Positions 9,135 through 22,327 are shown, numbered from the stretch's first letter. The stretch: 29,724 nt of DNA from Emmonsiellopsis sp. PD_33 (GCA_032988165.1 JANTQF010000405.1:1-29724), one strand, 5' to 3'. Notes: a model not told the origin generated them from the letters alone. Translations and numbers: made by a program.

Positions 9135-12100
9135 CTTTTATGCAAAATTGCAAGTAGAAGCTCCTGAAGTTAGATAGAAAGATCTTTGAGAAGAAAATAA
9201 CTGTTCTGATGATTCTTATACCTACTGTAGTTAATCATTCTTTTAATATGAATGCTATGGTAGACAGTGGTTGCTGTTACTATTCAATGATTCATCCTTA
9301 TATAGTTAACTATCATAATCTCCCACATATCCTGATTAACCCCTAAAAGATTGAAGGTGTCAATGGTGACACAGGCAGCTTCATATGAAATATGGTGAAG
9401 CTTGATGTTGATATTAGTGGATTTCTCTGAGAAAATACTTATACATATAAAATTGAAAATCTCCTGTATGACTTCATACTAGGCCTATTATAGCTATCTG
9501 AACATCAAGCTCTTATTAATGCTTACAACTGATGTGTCATATTCCCTGGAGGTATCTGCATCTCTGAAAAAAATGTTCATAAGACTACTGATCTTCACCA
9601 AATCTTTACTAACACCTATAATCTTCTTTAAAGTCATAATTGGAAATTTAAGTCCTAACCTCTCATTGAAATCTTCACTGCTAGTATGGCTAATATAGAG
9701 AAGACTCTCTCATAACTCTCTAAGAAGCTAAAGACTGACCCCACAACAGTCCTCCCTCCACACTATCATAAATTCCTCAATGTTTTTGACTCTAAGGCTG
9801 CTGAGAAGCTCCTACTATTCTGCAGTATACATAACTACCATATCAAACTTGAGAAGATAGATGGTAAAGACCCTTAGCTGTTCTAAGGACTACTATACAA
9901 CATGTTATATGATGAACTGCTTGTGCTCCACAAGACCCTTAATAACCTCCTAGATAAAGATTTCATCTGAGTTAGCAATTCACCTGTGGGCACACCTGTG
10001 CTCTTTATGAAAAAGCCAGATGGAGGCCTCCAGTTCTGTGTCAACTATTAGAGCCTTAATTGTCTCATTCAAAAAGATTGTTACCTACTACCATTAATCA
10101 ATGAGACTCTCAAATAGATTAGCTGAGTCAAGTAGTTTATAAAGCTGGATATCATTTCTGTGTTCTATAAGATCTAAATTGCAGAAAGAGATGAATGGCT
10201 AACTATCTTTCACACAAGATATAGTCTATTTAAATGGATAGTTACCCCCTTTAGTCTCATAAATACCCTGAGCACCTTCCAGAAATACATCAACTGAGTC
10301 TTATAAGACTATTTAGATGAATTTACTTCCATCTACCTTAATAACATCCTCATCTTCACTAATAGATCCTACAAGCAGCATTAAAAGCACATCTGAAAAG
10401 TCCTCACCTGCCTCTATGAATATGGTCTCCTAATTGACATTAATAAATCTGCCTTTAAAGTTCAAGAGATAATCTACCTCAGCTTCATCATAGAGGTGGG
10501 GAAGGGAGTCTGTATAGACTCTAAGAAGATTACTATTATTCTCAAATGGAAGGCCTCTATAACTATAAAAGGCATGTGAGGCTTCCTAGAATTCATAAAT
10601 TTCTACTAATACTTCATTCAGGATTTTTCTAATATTGTTCAATTACTAACCAACCTCACATGTAAAGACCAGCAGTTTCTATGATCTAAGGAGGCAGACA
10701 AGGCATTCATGTATTTTAAATAGATGTTTATCTCTGTTCTGATGCTCATTACATTTAACCCTGACTATCTGATAGTGGTTGAAACAGACTCTTCTAGTTA
10801 TATCACAGGTAGTGCTCTCATGCAATAGGATAATAAAGGTATTCTGTGACCCTGTACATTTATGTTTAAGAAGCTCAGCTCTGCTAAAGCTAACTATAAG
10901 ATTTATGACAAGGAACTCCTCACCATCATTCAATGTCTAGAAGAGTAGGACTCTGAACTCTGCAGTGTGAAAGACTTTAAAATTATTATAAATCATAAGA
11001 ACCTCTAATATTTCATAATAACCTGTAAACTCTCTGAATGTTAGATGTGCTGGGCTAAATTTCTTAGCTGCTTCTATTTTATAATCTATTATTACTCTAG
11101 CACAGAGAACTCCATGGCTGATGCCCTCTTTCAATATGAATAGAATATACCTTCTGAAGACTCTGATGCCTACTAAGTAAACTATGAATAGAGACTACTA
11201 GATCCACAGATCCTCAAAGAATCTGAAGTAACATCACATGGAGTAATATATATCTTGCCTGTCACCCTGCTAATTATGACTGTCTCATCCCTACTTCAGA
11301 GACTCTGGGACACTGCTGCTGCCTCTGATGAATGTCTTCAAATAATGACCCAGATTATTTGAGATAAAGCTTGCTGTTTTCCATCTGAACTTCAAGCTCA
11401 TGTTGATATTATCAAATGCTCTGTAGACCCTAACTTCTAACTATACTTTTAGAGGAGGCAGTGAGTTTCTAATTCAGAACTATTATACATTTAAATTATG
11501 TAAGAAACTCATGATTCTCTGATGACCAGCTACCCAGGCCATGAAGTGCTCTACTGAATTTTATCCTGAGATTTCTACTGGCCTAATATATCTTAGAGTA
11601 TCTAACAGTTCACCTGGAACTACAACATCTGCTGATCTATTATTATCTAATGGGATTACTACTAAGGTCTGCTTAAATCTCTTCTGATCTCTGAATGTGT
11701 CTAATGTGATGTTACCATTAATTTTACAGTAGACTTCCTCATGAGTGATAGCTGTAAGAATATCCTTATCATTATTAACTGCCTCAGTAAAGGTGTTATT
11801 CTCAAACCCTGTGTGAAGATGAATGTGCCTGTAGTGGCTAAAATCTTCCTCTAAAGTCTATTTTATCATCAGTATGATCTACTCTATATAATTATTTTGA
11901 ACCATGGGACTCAGTTCATCAGAGCTGTCTGGAGCTGAATCTATTAGCTTCTCAAGATCTTCTAGTACCTCTTAACTGCCTATCACCTTGAAACTGATGG
12001 CAGCACTAAATGTATGATTCAGATAACTAAAAACTATCTCTAAAAGTTCTATTCATATACTCAGAATGACTGAAATGAACTCCTCTTGCATGCTAAACTC

Positions 12101-12835
12101 ACAATTAATGGCTGCAATGCTGTTAGCACTGATGTTAGCCTGTTTTTCCTCTTATATGATTACAACCTTAAAGTCCTTAATCTCACTGAATTGCCCAAAC
12201 CTTCCACTTTACTCTACAGTTCAATTCAAATCACAGACATCATTGTCTCAAAACTCTAGCAAGCCTATGAGTAGGCTGAATCCTTCATGGCCAGCACTCA
12301 GCAGGATTAATAGAACTATGTAAATACTCATTAAAATTCTGCTGAATGCTATAAGATGGATAATAAAGTCTAATTAGATTTTTAAAATATCACAATTAAT
12401 TGCCCATCTTGCATGCTTGACTACTAATATACTAAGTACACTATCATTGAAGTTCTGAGAAGTCATAACTACTACCTTAACATATTACCCAGAATTTACA
12501 ACATATTTCACATGAATTTGCTCTGCAAAGCCTCTATTAATCTATTCTCCTCACAAGAGATCATCAACTGGCATCTACCTGGTATTATCAGGAAAGATAA
12601 TGAGATAGAATATGAGATTGAAGCCATCCTCAACTATCACTGCTGTGGATGAGGATTTCAGTACCTAATGAAATAGCTTGGATATAAAATCTCTTCATGA
12701 GAACTGACCTCTGCCCTGTAAGACACTGCTGTGCTCACCTGTTATAAAGAGCTATACCCACCTAATGAGACTCTATCTGCACTGCCCCACATCTGATTTT
12801 CTGACCCCTCCTGCCTGCCCTCTGAATCTGAATAG
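9135..12835 (+). pseudogene. Gypsy B pol: protease, RT, RNase H, integrase, chromodomain
   Basis: Domains in order: protease with AMVDSGCCYYSMI (Asp of DSG at 9263-9265); RT with VGTPVLFMKKPDGGLQFCVN (about 9985-10050) and an active-site box reading IYLNNILIF near 10331-10357 where YxDD is required; RNase H with VVETDSSSY (about 10778) and a YYSSTENSMADALF end (about 11088). Integrase has a YPGHE..Y segment and DFYWPN (about 11525-11600), LIIINCLSKG, ILNHGTQFI and TAYHLETDGSTK (about 11970-12010). The chromodomain is near 12600-12720 (YEIEAILNYH, GFQYLMK, LGYKIS). It ends with ESE-TAG at 12833-12835. Loss of both catalytic RT aspartates plus many stops rules out activity. Confidence 0.9.
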
Positions 12836-12845
12836 GGGGGGATAA
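12830..12845 (+). other. Polypurine tract of gypsy B
   Basis: GAATAGGGGGGGATAA runs directly into the TGTGAAGG start of the right LTR. It overlaps the pol stop codon and confirms plus orientation. Confidence 0.8.
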
Positions 12846-13099
12846 TGTGAAGGACTACACCCTTATACCCTATATCCATAGCTCACTCAAACTTCATCTG
12901 ATCTCTGACTGCCTGATTGAATACCTCCAACTGGGCCTTCATATGAATGTTTATTTACTCCAATCTCACATAATTTCCTTCTGTTTATATCACATGATCT
13001 TGTGATTTCTTTTCCTTTTTCCTTTCTTTCTCTAGCAATTACAATCTTGATTCTAGTGTATAGCTCACACAATCCACTTATTGGAGTGTGCCTGTTACA
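12846..13099 (+). repeat. Right (3') LTR of gypsy B
   Basis: 254 bp from TGTGAAGGAC to GCCTGTTACA, followed directly by TTGTG. It is the same length as the left LTR, with no insertions or deletions visible. Confidence 0.9.
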
Positions 13100-13104
13100 T
13101 TGTG
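13100..13104. repeat. Right target-site duplication of gypsy B (TTGTG)
   Basis: A perfect match to 7526-7530. Removing the element plus one copy restores a continuous minus-strand frame between the gypsy A RNase H and integrase. Confidence 0.85.
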
Positions 13105-15000
13105 CCACTTCAGGAAAACCTTGCAAGGGATATCATCAGGCTACTTCAAGGTGGTGAGATATCTGATGATTAATTCACTACAGTCAGAATAGGATGGTGA
13201 AAGAACATGAGATTCTTTACTATTAGCATTATTAGGAACATTGAAGTTAGGAATAGTGGTAGAAGTCATACTGATGCAATTGAGCTCCACCTCAATGAAT
13301 TTATTGATATTTTAATCCTCAGGTATCTTATCATTAGTAGGTAATTATTGAGAAAGACTATCAGCAGCACTATAAATCTATTTAGAAATGTAATGAACAT
13401 TAAAATTGAACATCTAAATCTAGGTGAGCTAGTTGATTATCAGAGCACCAGAAAGATCAGTAGCTATCTAGTTGAGTTGAGCAACTAAAGTTTTTATGTC
13501 AGTTTTGAGAATAAAGTGAACATCATACAGGTAATACTAGCATTTCTTTAACATTTTGAGGATATCTTGACATTCTTATTTTCCTGCATTATACTTTACT
13601 TTTATTAGGCTCTAAATCCCACTTTCATATCAATAGGAATGAAGCTTTCTATTCTTAACATCTCACTAGCTCAGCATTTCTCCCTAGTCATACTTGCTGG
13701 CATCAGTTGCAACTATAATATCTTCAGCACCTTTAGAATAATCAATGCAGTGCAGAGCAGGGATAGTTGTCAGTGCCATCTTTAGGACTAACATGGCATT
13801 TAATTGCTTAGATCCCCAGATGAAAAAGGCATTTTTCTTGAACAGTGAATAAATTGGGTTGGAAATGAGGGTAAAGTTTAGGATCTAGATGTAATAATAC
13901 ATACAAACACTAATGAAAGTACAAGCTCCAGAGATCTCAGTTGATTCAGGCCATTCAATGATTTTAATAATTTTAGTGGCCTCAGGGTGGTGCCTGTCAG
14001 CATTGATAATATATCCAATAAGAACCATGTCAGAGCAGCTAAACTCAGATTTTGCAATCTAAATGCATGTGTTTGAGAGCTCAATACTAACCAGAATCTG
14101 ATCCAGATTTTAAAGATACTCTAAAATAAACCAGCAAATTTCTGATATAACCTCTTCATTGTTGTACTAAGATTGCAGACCTTTCATATTGATGTTGTCC
14201 ATGAAATTATCTGCCTAATGGGAAATATTTAAATGGAGAATGTGAGTTATAACTTGGCAGAAGGCAGCAATAGAATTCATGGCACTCTGTGGCAATGTTA
14301 TCTGATGAAGAAGGCTGATCAGAGTTTAGAAGATAGTTATATCACAGCTATCCTCATGCAAAGTGATCTGATTATATTTAGAAAAGAAATTCATCATGCT
14401 GGTGATGACTTGCCCAGTAAAATCTTCTGCAAAAGCATTAGTACTAGAAGGAATATAGGCATTTTGAACTGTAATGACATTCATATTCATGCAGGCATTA
14501 ATAATTCAGTATTTCTCAGACTCCTTCTTCTTGATGAGGAACTATTTATTTCAATATGAACTGTGACAATATTTAAAGATGTCAGAATCAACTCACTTGT
14601 GAAGTATATCTATAACTATTAGCAGCAATTTTTGAGGAATAAGAAACTCAGGGGCCTATCATACTTCATATTCAACAGTATAAATTTTGATTAGTAGAGA
14701 GACTTTCTCAGCCAGCTTCCTACAATCACTGAAGCTTCATACTAATACTTTTTCCTGCCTGAGTAAGATCTCAATCAGCAGCTCACATTCTTAGGGTGTT
14801 AAAATAGATCCAATTTGAAGCTTTTTTATCCTATCTGGTGTGAGGTGAGAGCCACACTAGTAATCTGAGAAATGAGGTGTGATTAGATGGTTATAAGGTA
14901 AAGGTAGATTCTTTATAGATTTAATGTTGTCTTAATATCATTTCTAATGAATCTCTCTTTATTGATCTGTCCCATTAGGTATCTCTTCATCTATCATTAG
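13105..15000 (-). pseudogene. Gypsy A reverse transcriptase and RNase H (decayed)
   Basis: Minus-strand RT shows APEFLIPQKLL and KYCHSSY*NK*FLIKKKES with INACMNMN (about 14690-14470). The first catalytic block reads VITSMMNFFSKYNQI where MMDFF is expected, and the second reads NFMDN (about 14200). The thumb region has AKSEFSCSDMVLIGYI and a KIIEWPEST connection. RNase H follows: ALHCIDYSKGAEDIIVATDAS (about 13770-13705), a YDVHFILKTD block, and FNVHYISK*IYSAADSLSQ (about 13420-13350). Stops correspond to Trp, Gln or Arg codons. The frame runs on to 13105 and continues at 7525, on the other side of gypsy B. Confidence 0.87.
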
Positions 15001-15569
15001 CATATTAAGAGGCTGAATCTTATCTACTTTTTGCTTGTACAGCATGATGACAATCAGGTGATAAGATTAAGAAGAAAGCTCAGTGGAATCATAAAGAGGA
15101 AGATTATGCAGTTAAATGCTACAAACTTGATGAATTTCAGAGACAGGATGCTACAAGAAAGGAAATGTAGCATGTAAGAATAGCTGAAAGTACTATTATA
15201 AAATGATAGAAACATACAGTAGAGATTTCTGAGGTAATTAAATGATAACCTCTGATTAACTGGAGGTATTTATCAGCTCTGAGCTAGAAAATTATGATTA
15301 GCTGGATTCCCTCTCACTACTCTTATGTAGTAGAATTTCTACCTCATCATCTGCCACACTGATGCTACTGACTCTGACTTCATCTCTTTACTTACTATCA
15401 TCATTGTGAAGATTAGTTGAACTCAGTACTTCTAGTTTAAAGACTGATACTTACCATAAAGATCATTCAGCTATCTATTGCCATAATCTTCTGAAGAATA
15501 GCTGAGGAAAGATACCTGATTAGTCTCATTATCTAAATTGAAAATCATGATGGTGATGCTACCTACATT

Positions 15570-18050
15570 ATCTATCTATTATACTAACTGAGTCACATTT
15601 TCATAGAGATAGCTTAGAATGCACTCATGGGAATCACACTCTAGAATGAAGAAGGTTTGAGGTATAGATATAGATTCAACATAAATCAGAACATTCTTAT
15701 AGATTTCAATGATACTACTATGCTGACTACTAGCACTAAGGATTAGCTTGAGAGTATCTTTCTGAATGATCAGGTTAAAACTCAAGGTAATACTCTTCAT
15801 CATGTAGTTGATCTCTGCTCCTCCATTAAATATAACTTTAGTCTGACCTTTTCTAATACTAATAGAAAACTTAATATGGCTAATGAATACCAGGTTCCAT
15901 TAAGGGTCATATTCTGAGATATAGTAGGAGAGCTGAACAAAGGAGACTCTAGTAGATTCTTCCTTAATTATATACTACTAAACTTCAGCTGGAAGATTCT
16001 GAAAGAATGTCTGCTACAGCTGAGTAGAGTAGGCTATAATATTTTTAAGCTGAATTCCTATAATCTCTTGACACATAATTTTCTCAAAGACAGTCTGGGT
16101 TATAGTGGTATGATTCTTCTTGTCCTTCATTTCAATAGAGAGCTTGAATTCTTTAGGTTTTCTGAGACAGTAGAGGATGATTTTCTTTTGAATCTCAAGT
16201 GCTTTAACTATCTCAGCATCAGGTATGACTTCATTAATCAGCTGAGTTGGCATTTCTTCCTGCAGCTAGCTATTGTAAAGGGTTTGTGAATCATCAGAAT
16301 CAGGTAAAGGCAAGATAATATTCTCAGTAAATGAAATAGATTTTTAGAAGCCATCTAAATAGCAATCAGCCCTTTAAGAGTAAGTGGAAGGTAGGGCTTT
16401 CTCCTTTTCAATTTGACTAGAGAGTGTAGATTGATTCTTATTAGTAGCTAACTCTTTATCCTTATCATTTTCAGTAGCTACCTGAGTAGTTATTATGCTA
16501 GTAGCCCCTTTCATCTCACTATCTAAGTTGCCCTCTTCCATGTCACTCTTGAATCTGACATCACATATGCTGATAAAATTGACTACTGGTAATAAACTAC
16601 TATTAGAGGAAATAAGGATGCTATCATTGTTGCAGAGTTTTACTACTAATAGAATAATAGGAGGTGTAGATCTCTGCTCAAAAGCATGCTTGATGATGAT
16701 AATATGTAGTTCATACTAATTTATATTAATCTTTAGGTCATACTGCATTACATGTTTGTTAAAGTATTTGCTCATTTTATTTTGATGGATCTTTCCTTAA
16801 TTAATTAACTTGCCAATTCAGAGACACTGAGAAAGTATGTGAGAGAAGTCACTGTAACCCCAACAGGCATGAGGAGAATGATCATATTATGACATGCTTC
16901 CAGATTAAGATTAATATGGACTGTCAGGGTCATACTATGTCTTATAATAGAAAACATTTGTGAGATCTTAAGTAGGATCAATAGACTCCTAATTGGTGAG
17001 AATGTGTGGCACTACAGCTGATTATTGCATATTCCCCTGCTATTAGAAACTTGTGATAACCAGTGACAGTACATCCATCTAGTTAACAAGAGATTCAAGC
17101 AAGCTGTCATTCAAATTCCTTAGAGCTGAATCAGAAGAAGCAGATAATGCAGAAGAGGCCACTTGAGGTCTCAGCACAATTAAGGTAGATAAATTGAAGA
17201 TAGGCTGAGTAGGAGACAGTTGAGTAGGTAGTATCATATAAGAACTTAGGTCAGATGTGATCATTTAGGCCATTTTTTCTTTAACTTCCTGAGATTCCAC
17301 TGCAGCTTCACAAACCTTCAAAATTTTCCACTCAGATGGGTTATTTTAGTTAAACCTAGCCTTATGAAAAGTCTTCTCATGAATCCTATCAGATAAACCT
17401 TGTAAGAATAACTAGCAGGCAAGAGATTTCTGAATTTTGTTCTAGCTGATTAGCAGCTTGATAATAGCACAGAATTGATGGCAGAAAGTGAGAATATCTC
17501 AGCTGAAAGATCATTTGAAACTAGATAAGACATTCAAATAGATTTGGTTGTATATTTACTAATGAGTATCATTCTACTAGAACTCTGACATCAATCTTGC
17601 TTTAACTTTGATCTAGGTTTGCAGGTTCTTCACCAATTAATCCACATGGCCCTGCAGTTTCATAAAGTAATAGTTGTATAATATAGCTAAGACTTCATCC
17701 TTAGAAATATGGTGCAGCTTCAGTATAGCATCAAACTGATTGATGAACTGAGTGACATCTTTCCTATTAAAAGAGGAGGCTTCAAGGGATCTAGGAACTA
17801 GTATGAGCATAATAAGTCACTAATAAATCATTCTACTTTTAGGAGGCAAGATACTGCTAGATGTTGGTAGGCCTGAGGAGGAATTAGCAGAGCTGAATAT
17901 CTTCTCACTGTTGATTTTGATTTTTAATGATAAAGCTGGTGCTTTTCCTAACTGAGTACAACAATGTGCAATGAAATCCAACTGAGTATGTTTAGAAGAT
18001 ATATATTGATGGAGAAACAAATAGACAAGCAATTCATATTTGCAGATAAG
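15570..18050 (-). pseudogene. Gypsy A gag and protease (decayed)
   Basis: Minus-strand reading shows a capsid-like gag (LVPRSLEASSFNRKDVTQFI near 17780, SLACQLFLQGLSDRIHEKTF near 17380). A zinc knuckle CWGYSDFSHILSQC follows at about 16825-16866; its second Cys is changed to Tyr by one transition. After a linker comes a retroviral-type aspartyl protease: the active site reads IFNGGAEINYM at about 15800-15830 where DSGAEIN is usual, followed by an ISIPQTFFILECDSHECILS stretch. The open frames at 17820-18032, 17079-17264, 16014-16253 and 15579-15803 are surviving fragments of this one polyprotein, not separate genes. Confidence 0.8.
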
Positions 18051-18408
18051 AAATAGGTTGACAATGATGATAATATCTATATCTTTTTATGGGTAAAGAT
18101 TTAAGGACTCAAGGAAGAGAAGAAACTGCAAGATCTGCTACAGATTTTTCTTCTCACTGGAGTTTGCATTTGTTGAGGAATGGCTTGATAGATTTAATAA
18201 TTCAGTAGGTTTATTCTTCAAAGTTTTCTTCTGGTAATATTGCCATTGGTGCAGCTGCAAGGCTGTGAGCCTGCTCCAACTAAATGAGCCTATTATAAAT
18301 TAAAATAAGAGAATTATGTTAAGTAGTGTGCTTAATAAAAGAAAAGAAAAAAGGGGAAAGAAACTCAGTATAGTTATTTATATCAACACTGCTATCTGTT
18401 CATCCATT

Positions 18409-18432
18409 CATGATTTCCAATCATGTGCACCA
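18409..18432 (-). other. Candidate primer-binding site of gypsy A
   Basis: On the minus strand, one base after the TTCA end of the 5' LTR, the sequence reads TGGTGCACATGATTGGAAA. A TGG start, complementary to the CCA end of a tRNA, in this position is what a primer site should look like. The stretch also contains a short perfect inverted repeat (CATGA and TCATG arms). I could not assign the tRNA. Confidence 0.5.
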
Positions 18433-18433
18433 A

Positions 18434-18751
18434 TGAAGTGGGGACAGAGTGTGTATGTCAGGCAGCACTGAACAGGGCAGCAGCAAACATAAGAAAAGAA
18501 TTGATATTAATGTCAAAGTGGAGGAATATATTAGCAATTTATAGTACAAAATAACACAGTAATAGAATGATAAGGCAACACACAAAAAGAAATAAAAGAT
18601 CTATCTCAAAGAAGTATACACATGCATGAGAAATTCATGAACAAACAGATGGAGTCCTGCTATAAAAGGAAAATATCTATCTTCATGATGTGCTTAGTAG
18701 TGAAAGCCTCAGCAAAAAATTGATCTGACTCAATGGTAGATCCCCACCACA
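18434..18751 (-). repeat. Right (5') LTR of gypsy A
   Basis: 318 bp, pairing with 1759-2076. On the element strand it starts TGTGGTGGGGATC and ends CCCCACTTCA. The bases following it on the plus strand (ATAAT) do not match the five bases before the left LTR (CACAG). Confidence 0.9.
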
Positions 18752-21700
18752 ATAATATTAGTTATAATAGGTATATAAATTTCCTCCCTACTATCCTTTT
18801 TAAGCTAGTTATTATAAATTACCTAATGAGATTTTCATAAGATTCTGTTCAGATCTACATTCAGATCTTGAGGTCAGTTTTTTTTAATAAATATTTAGTA
18901 GCTTGAAGTCACTGGTTTCCCAATTAGTATATTAAATTGAGAGATGAGATGCCACATTTTTCAGCATTATAGATTAGTAATTTCATACTATATTGATTTT
19001 TATCAATACTCATCTACTCTCTCTAGCCTTAATATAGTGTCTTTAAATAATTTGGGTAAACTACCTATATTAGATAAGAAAACATAGATTATATAAGACT
19101 TTATAAGTTATATTTATAAGTTATTTAGGCTATCAACAGGAGTCTTCATATTATTCTCCATATAAATCAGTTTGTCTGTCAGCCTAATAAAGACCTTAAG
19201 ATTAAGTAGATCCTATGGAAAGTAAACTCTACATTTAGAATTTTTAATATCATTCTTACTGAATCTAATATTTAATAAGGAGATTATCTTATCTTCTTCA
19301 GGGTTTCAGAGCTAAAAAATTGAGGTCCCAACAGATCCAATTAATTTATATAGTTTTATATAAGGAGATAGTTTATCTGCCAGCTTCTGCAAACCATGCA
19401 GGTGAGTGTATGCAGGCACTCTGATATGATGAAAATGTTTCACCTGAGGTAGTATGTTAAATAAGGCACATACTAGAATTATATGAGAGCTAGGGGTAAC
19501 TAAATCTGCTGTTTATGGCCAGAACTTTTCATTATATAGAACTATAGATATTAAGGTGTTATTCATAATATTTACAACTATATATAGAATATTTACCCAG
19601 AACTTTTTGAGTAATTTACTCTGATTGAGAATTACTTTTATATATCTCATCATTATATAAATACTGCACTTAGAGACTTCATTCTAATATAATAATTATA
19701 GTATAGTTAATTCCCATTTGATTCCCTATTAGGTCATCAGATTAATTATTTTACCAGACTGAAAAACACTATCTATATTCATACATAAAAATATAGAGGC
19801 TATAAACCTTATATTCTATATGAATTTAAGCTAGTAGTTAAAAGCATCAACTACCTTATTCTTCATTTTGAGAAAATATACCCATCTATAACATATTACA
19901 TTGCACATTATGAGTATGTAATATTTTATCCTCTATTAGAACTCTAGAGGATGATCAGATAAATCATCTAATATTTTACCTTCTTCTGTAAGATTGATGT
20001 GAATCTTCTCAATTAAATGAATCAATTAAGGTATAAGAATCTTAGAGAAATGCTAAGTCATACTAGCCTTAATATAGTTCTTATAATAAAATTTAGATTT
20101 TAAGTTAATTATCTTAACACCTACATAAGGATTCTTAAACATCATAATAATAGTATCTATATGAACATATTTAAGGTCTCTATGCTATTCTATAAGTATT
20201 TTGCCAACTAAAGGTAGCTCTAATGTTAGGATTAGGGATATAATAATAGTAGCTGCAGCTATGAGGCTGATTTTTCAGTCTGAATCAGAAGATCCATACT
20301 CATATAATTTTACAATATAATTAATTACTCTACTAATATAATTAACATTGATTTTAGACTCTCATTTCATAATCTTATATATATCATCTTTATTAGTCTG
20401 TACAGTGTTGAATGTAACACCATTCAGGGCCCTATAAATAAAATATAATAATATAGAGTTAAATAGAGTAAATCTGTAATTCTAATCCTCTAACTACACA
20501 TATAATAGTAAGTTAACTGTTAAATCTGAAAGGTAGTAAATATTATATAGTGAAATGTTATTACCTTCAACCTCAAGAATTACATTGCTAATTCCTTCTA
20601 TCTTTACCTTATTATTTATTACAATATCAACACTGAGATCATCTTTATACAGCTAATAGCTAAGCATCAAATGATATTTACCAGTCATATTGAAGCTAAT
20701 ATACATATTTAAATACTATAGTTTTAAGAAATTATCTGATATAGCTGAAAAGGCTTCACTCTGAACTATCATAATATTTATAGAAGATTAATGTAATATA
20801 AGATCTTTATCATTCTTACTTTTTTTAAGATTATTAGATTTATTATCCTTATTCTTATTTAAATTATCTAATTTATTTAAGTTATCTGAGTTCAGCTATT
20901 TTAGTTATTATTTAGAGTATAATTATCAGCATTACTCATTCTTATATCTAGAGATCTTATAATGACTGTAGTATTTCCCCTTCAAGCTCTTTAAGCTAGT
21001 GGTGTTTATATTTGAATTCAAATTTAAATTTAATAAGATGTTTGTAGAATTTACAGTAGGATTCTTTAGAAAGAGGTCAGTTAATTTCTTATTATAATAA
21101 TTTATCAACTACTTTATAAGGTCATTAACATTAATATTTATAATTCATCCCTAGCTCATAGAAAAAAACTCATCAAGTTGAGTCTTTATAAACTACTTCT
21201 AGAAGTTTTTAAGTTCTAATAGGAATATATCATGGTAAATGTCTTCTAATCTGATTGAGAGCTCTCTATAATAAATAATAAGATAGTAAAAATACTACTA
21301 ATAGAGTATATAATTAGTATTCTTAACTTAAAGAGTTATTAACTTCTTAATAATGAGTATGTACTTCTCTGTGAAAGAGACAGCATACTTTATATTAATT
21401 TTCTCTTATAGAGCTACAGTGTTGTCTAGTTTCAGAGTGCTAAGTATAACTTAAATATTACCTTATAAACTCATAAGAATTCAGTAATATAATACCTTCA
21501 ATTATATAGATTATTTAGCCTGTTTGTAAGTCTACTCAGAGAGGCTCTCATCTTAATTTTTTAATAGAATATTAATTATACTAATAACTTTAGTATCTAT
21601 AAGAATCTTAGCATGCCAGAATTCATAGTTTATATCATCAAAAGTGATAATATTTTTAATTTTAATTGCCTATTAAATTTCCTTCTAATACTCATATAAT

Positions 21701-22327
21701 TTCTTTCTGATAGTATTATATAGAATGACAGGCTGCAGAGGAGTCATCTATATAACTTTAATAAAAATAAAGAGATAAGCTATTATCTTCATGAGAGTAC
21801 CTTACATTATAGTAACTAAAGTGTTTAAATTTACAGGCACACTATATAATCTATCTGATAGTTATATATAACTCATATCATCATCTACAGTCCCTATAAG
21901 ATTAGGATAGGCAGGCCCTAAGGTTTGCATATTTAAATATGCAGGCTCTGCAGCCTGAATGTCAGACTCAGTAGCTCTATAGCTTACTAGAGAGTAAGCT
22001 AAAATAATGTGATGAGCACTAAAGGTACTTACTAATTAAAGAATATTAGGCATGTTATTAGGCATTCTATACATCATTAGGGTAGTTATAATCTGAAAAA
22101 TCCACTAATAATGTGCCTGTAAGATATCCAAAAAATTGTTTGCATAGTCTGAAAAAATTTTCACATCATAAGAAATTATAAAATGAGTGTAAAAAATGCA
22201 AAAGATGTATAAATTCTGAGTAATCAAATATTATATTATAGATCCAATAAGATATTTGAGTCAGGTGAACCTTTCAGTCTTAATTGCAGTGATTTTTAAT
22301 AAAAAATGTACTATCTGGGCTATAACC
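18752..22327 (-). pseudogene. Copia gag-pol, 5' part: gag, protease, integrase (decayed)
   Basis: Reading right to left there is a heavily mutated gag (about 22200-21000). Next is a zinc knuckle at 20929-20970 whose ligands each lie one transition from CX2CX4HX4C. A protease region follows (SFNMTGKYHLM, about 20700, then EGISNVILEVEGNNISLYNIYYL). The integrase ends in a typical copia C-terminal stretch (KHFHHIRVPAYTHLHG, LADKLSPYIKLYKLIGSVGT, NPEEDKIISLLNIRFS at about 19420-19260). After this comes the variable linker that precedes RT in copia elements, and the sequence breaks at 18752 against the gypsy A LTR. The RT continues at 1758. Confidence 0.8.

Larger units (their letters stand above)
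7531..13099 (+). mobile_element. Ty3/gypsy chromovirus B, plus strand, innermost layer
   Basis: A 5569-bp element with 254-bp LTRs (7531-7784 and 12846-13099), perfect TTGTG target duplication and a polypurine tract before the right LTR. Plus-strand order is gag with zinc knuckle, protease, RT, RNase H, integrase and a C-terminal chromodomain, the hallmark of chromoviruses, which often target heterochromatin. It sits in the linker between the RNase H and integrase of gypsy A, in opposite orientation. Stops and active-site changes throughout show it is dead. Confidence 0.92.
1759..18751 (-). mobile_element. Ty3/gypsy LTR retrotransposon A, minus strand, nested inside the copia element
   Basis: The element is bounded by a 318-bp direct repeat (1759-2076 and 18434-18751) with TG..CA ends. 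A purine-rich tract next to the left LTR and a TGG-starting primer-site candidate next to the right LTR both give minus orientation. Without the 5.57-kb gypsy B insert it would be about 11.4 kb, long for a fungal gypsy element. Minus-strand order is gag (about 18050-16000), protease (about 15800), RT (about 15000-13770), RNase H (about 13770-13330), then after gypsy B the integrase (7525 to about 6275). RT-RNase H-integrase is the gypsy order. The extra length is the 2077-6275 region, which contains ORF-X. No target duplication was found at its ends. Confidence 0.87.

Noticed and set aside
14233..14559. 108-codon plus-strand open frame
   Set aside because: Antisense to the clearly recognisable gypsy A reverse transcriptase; open by chance.
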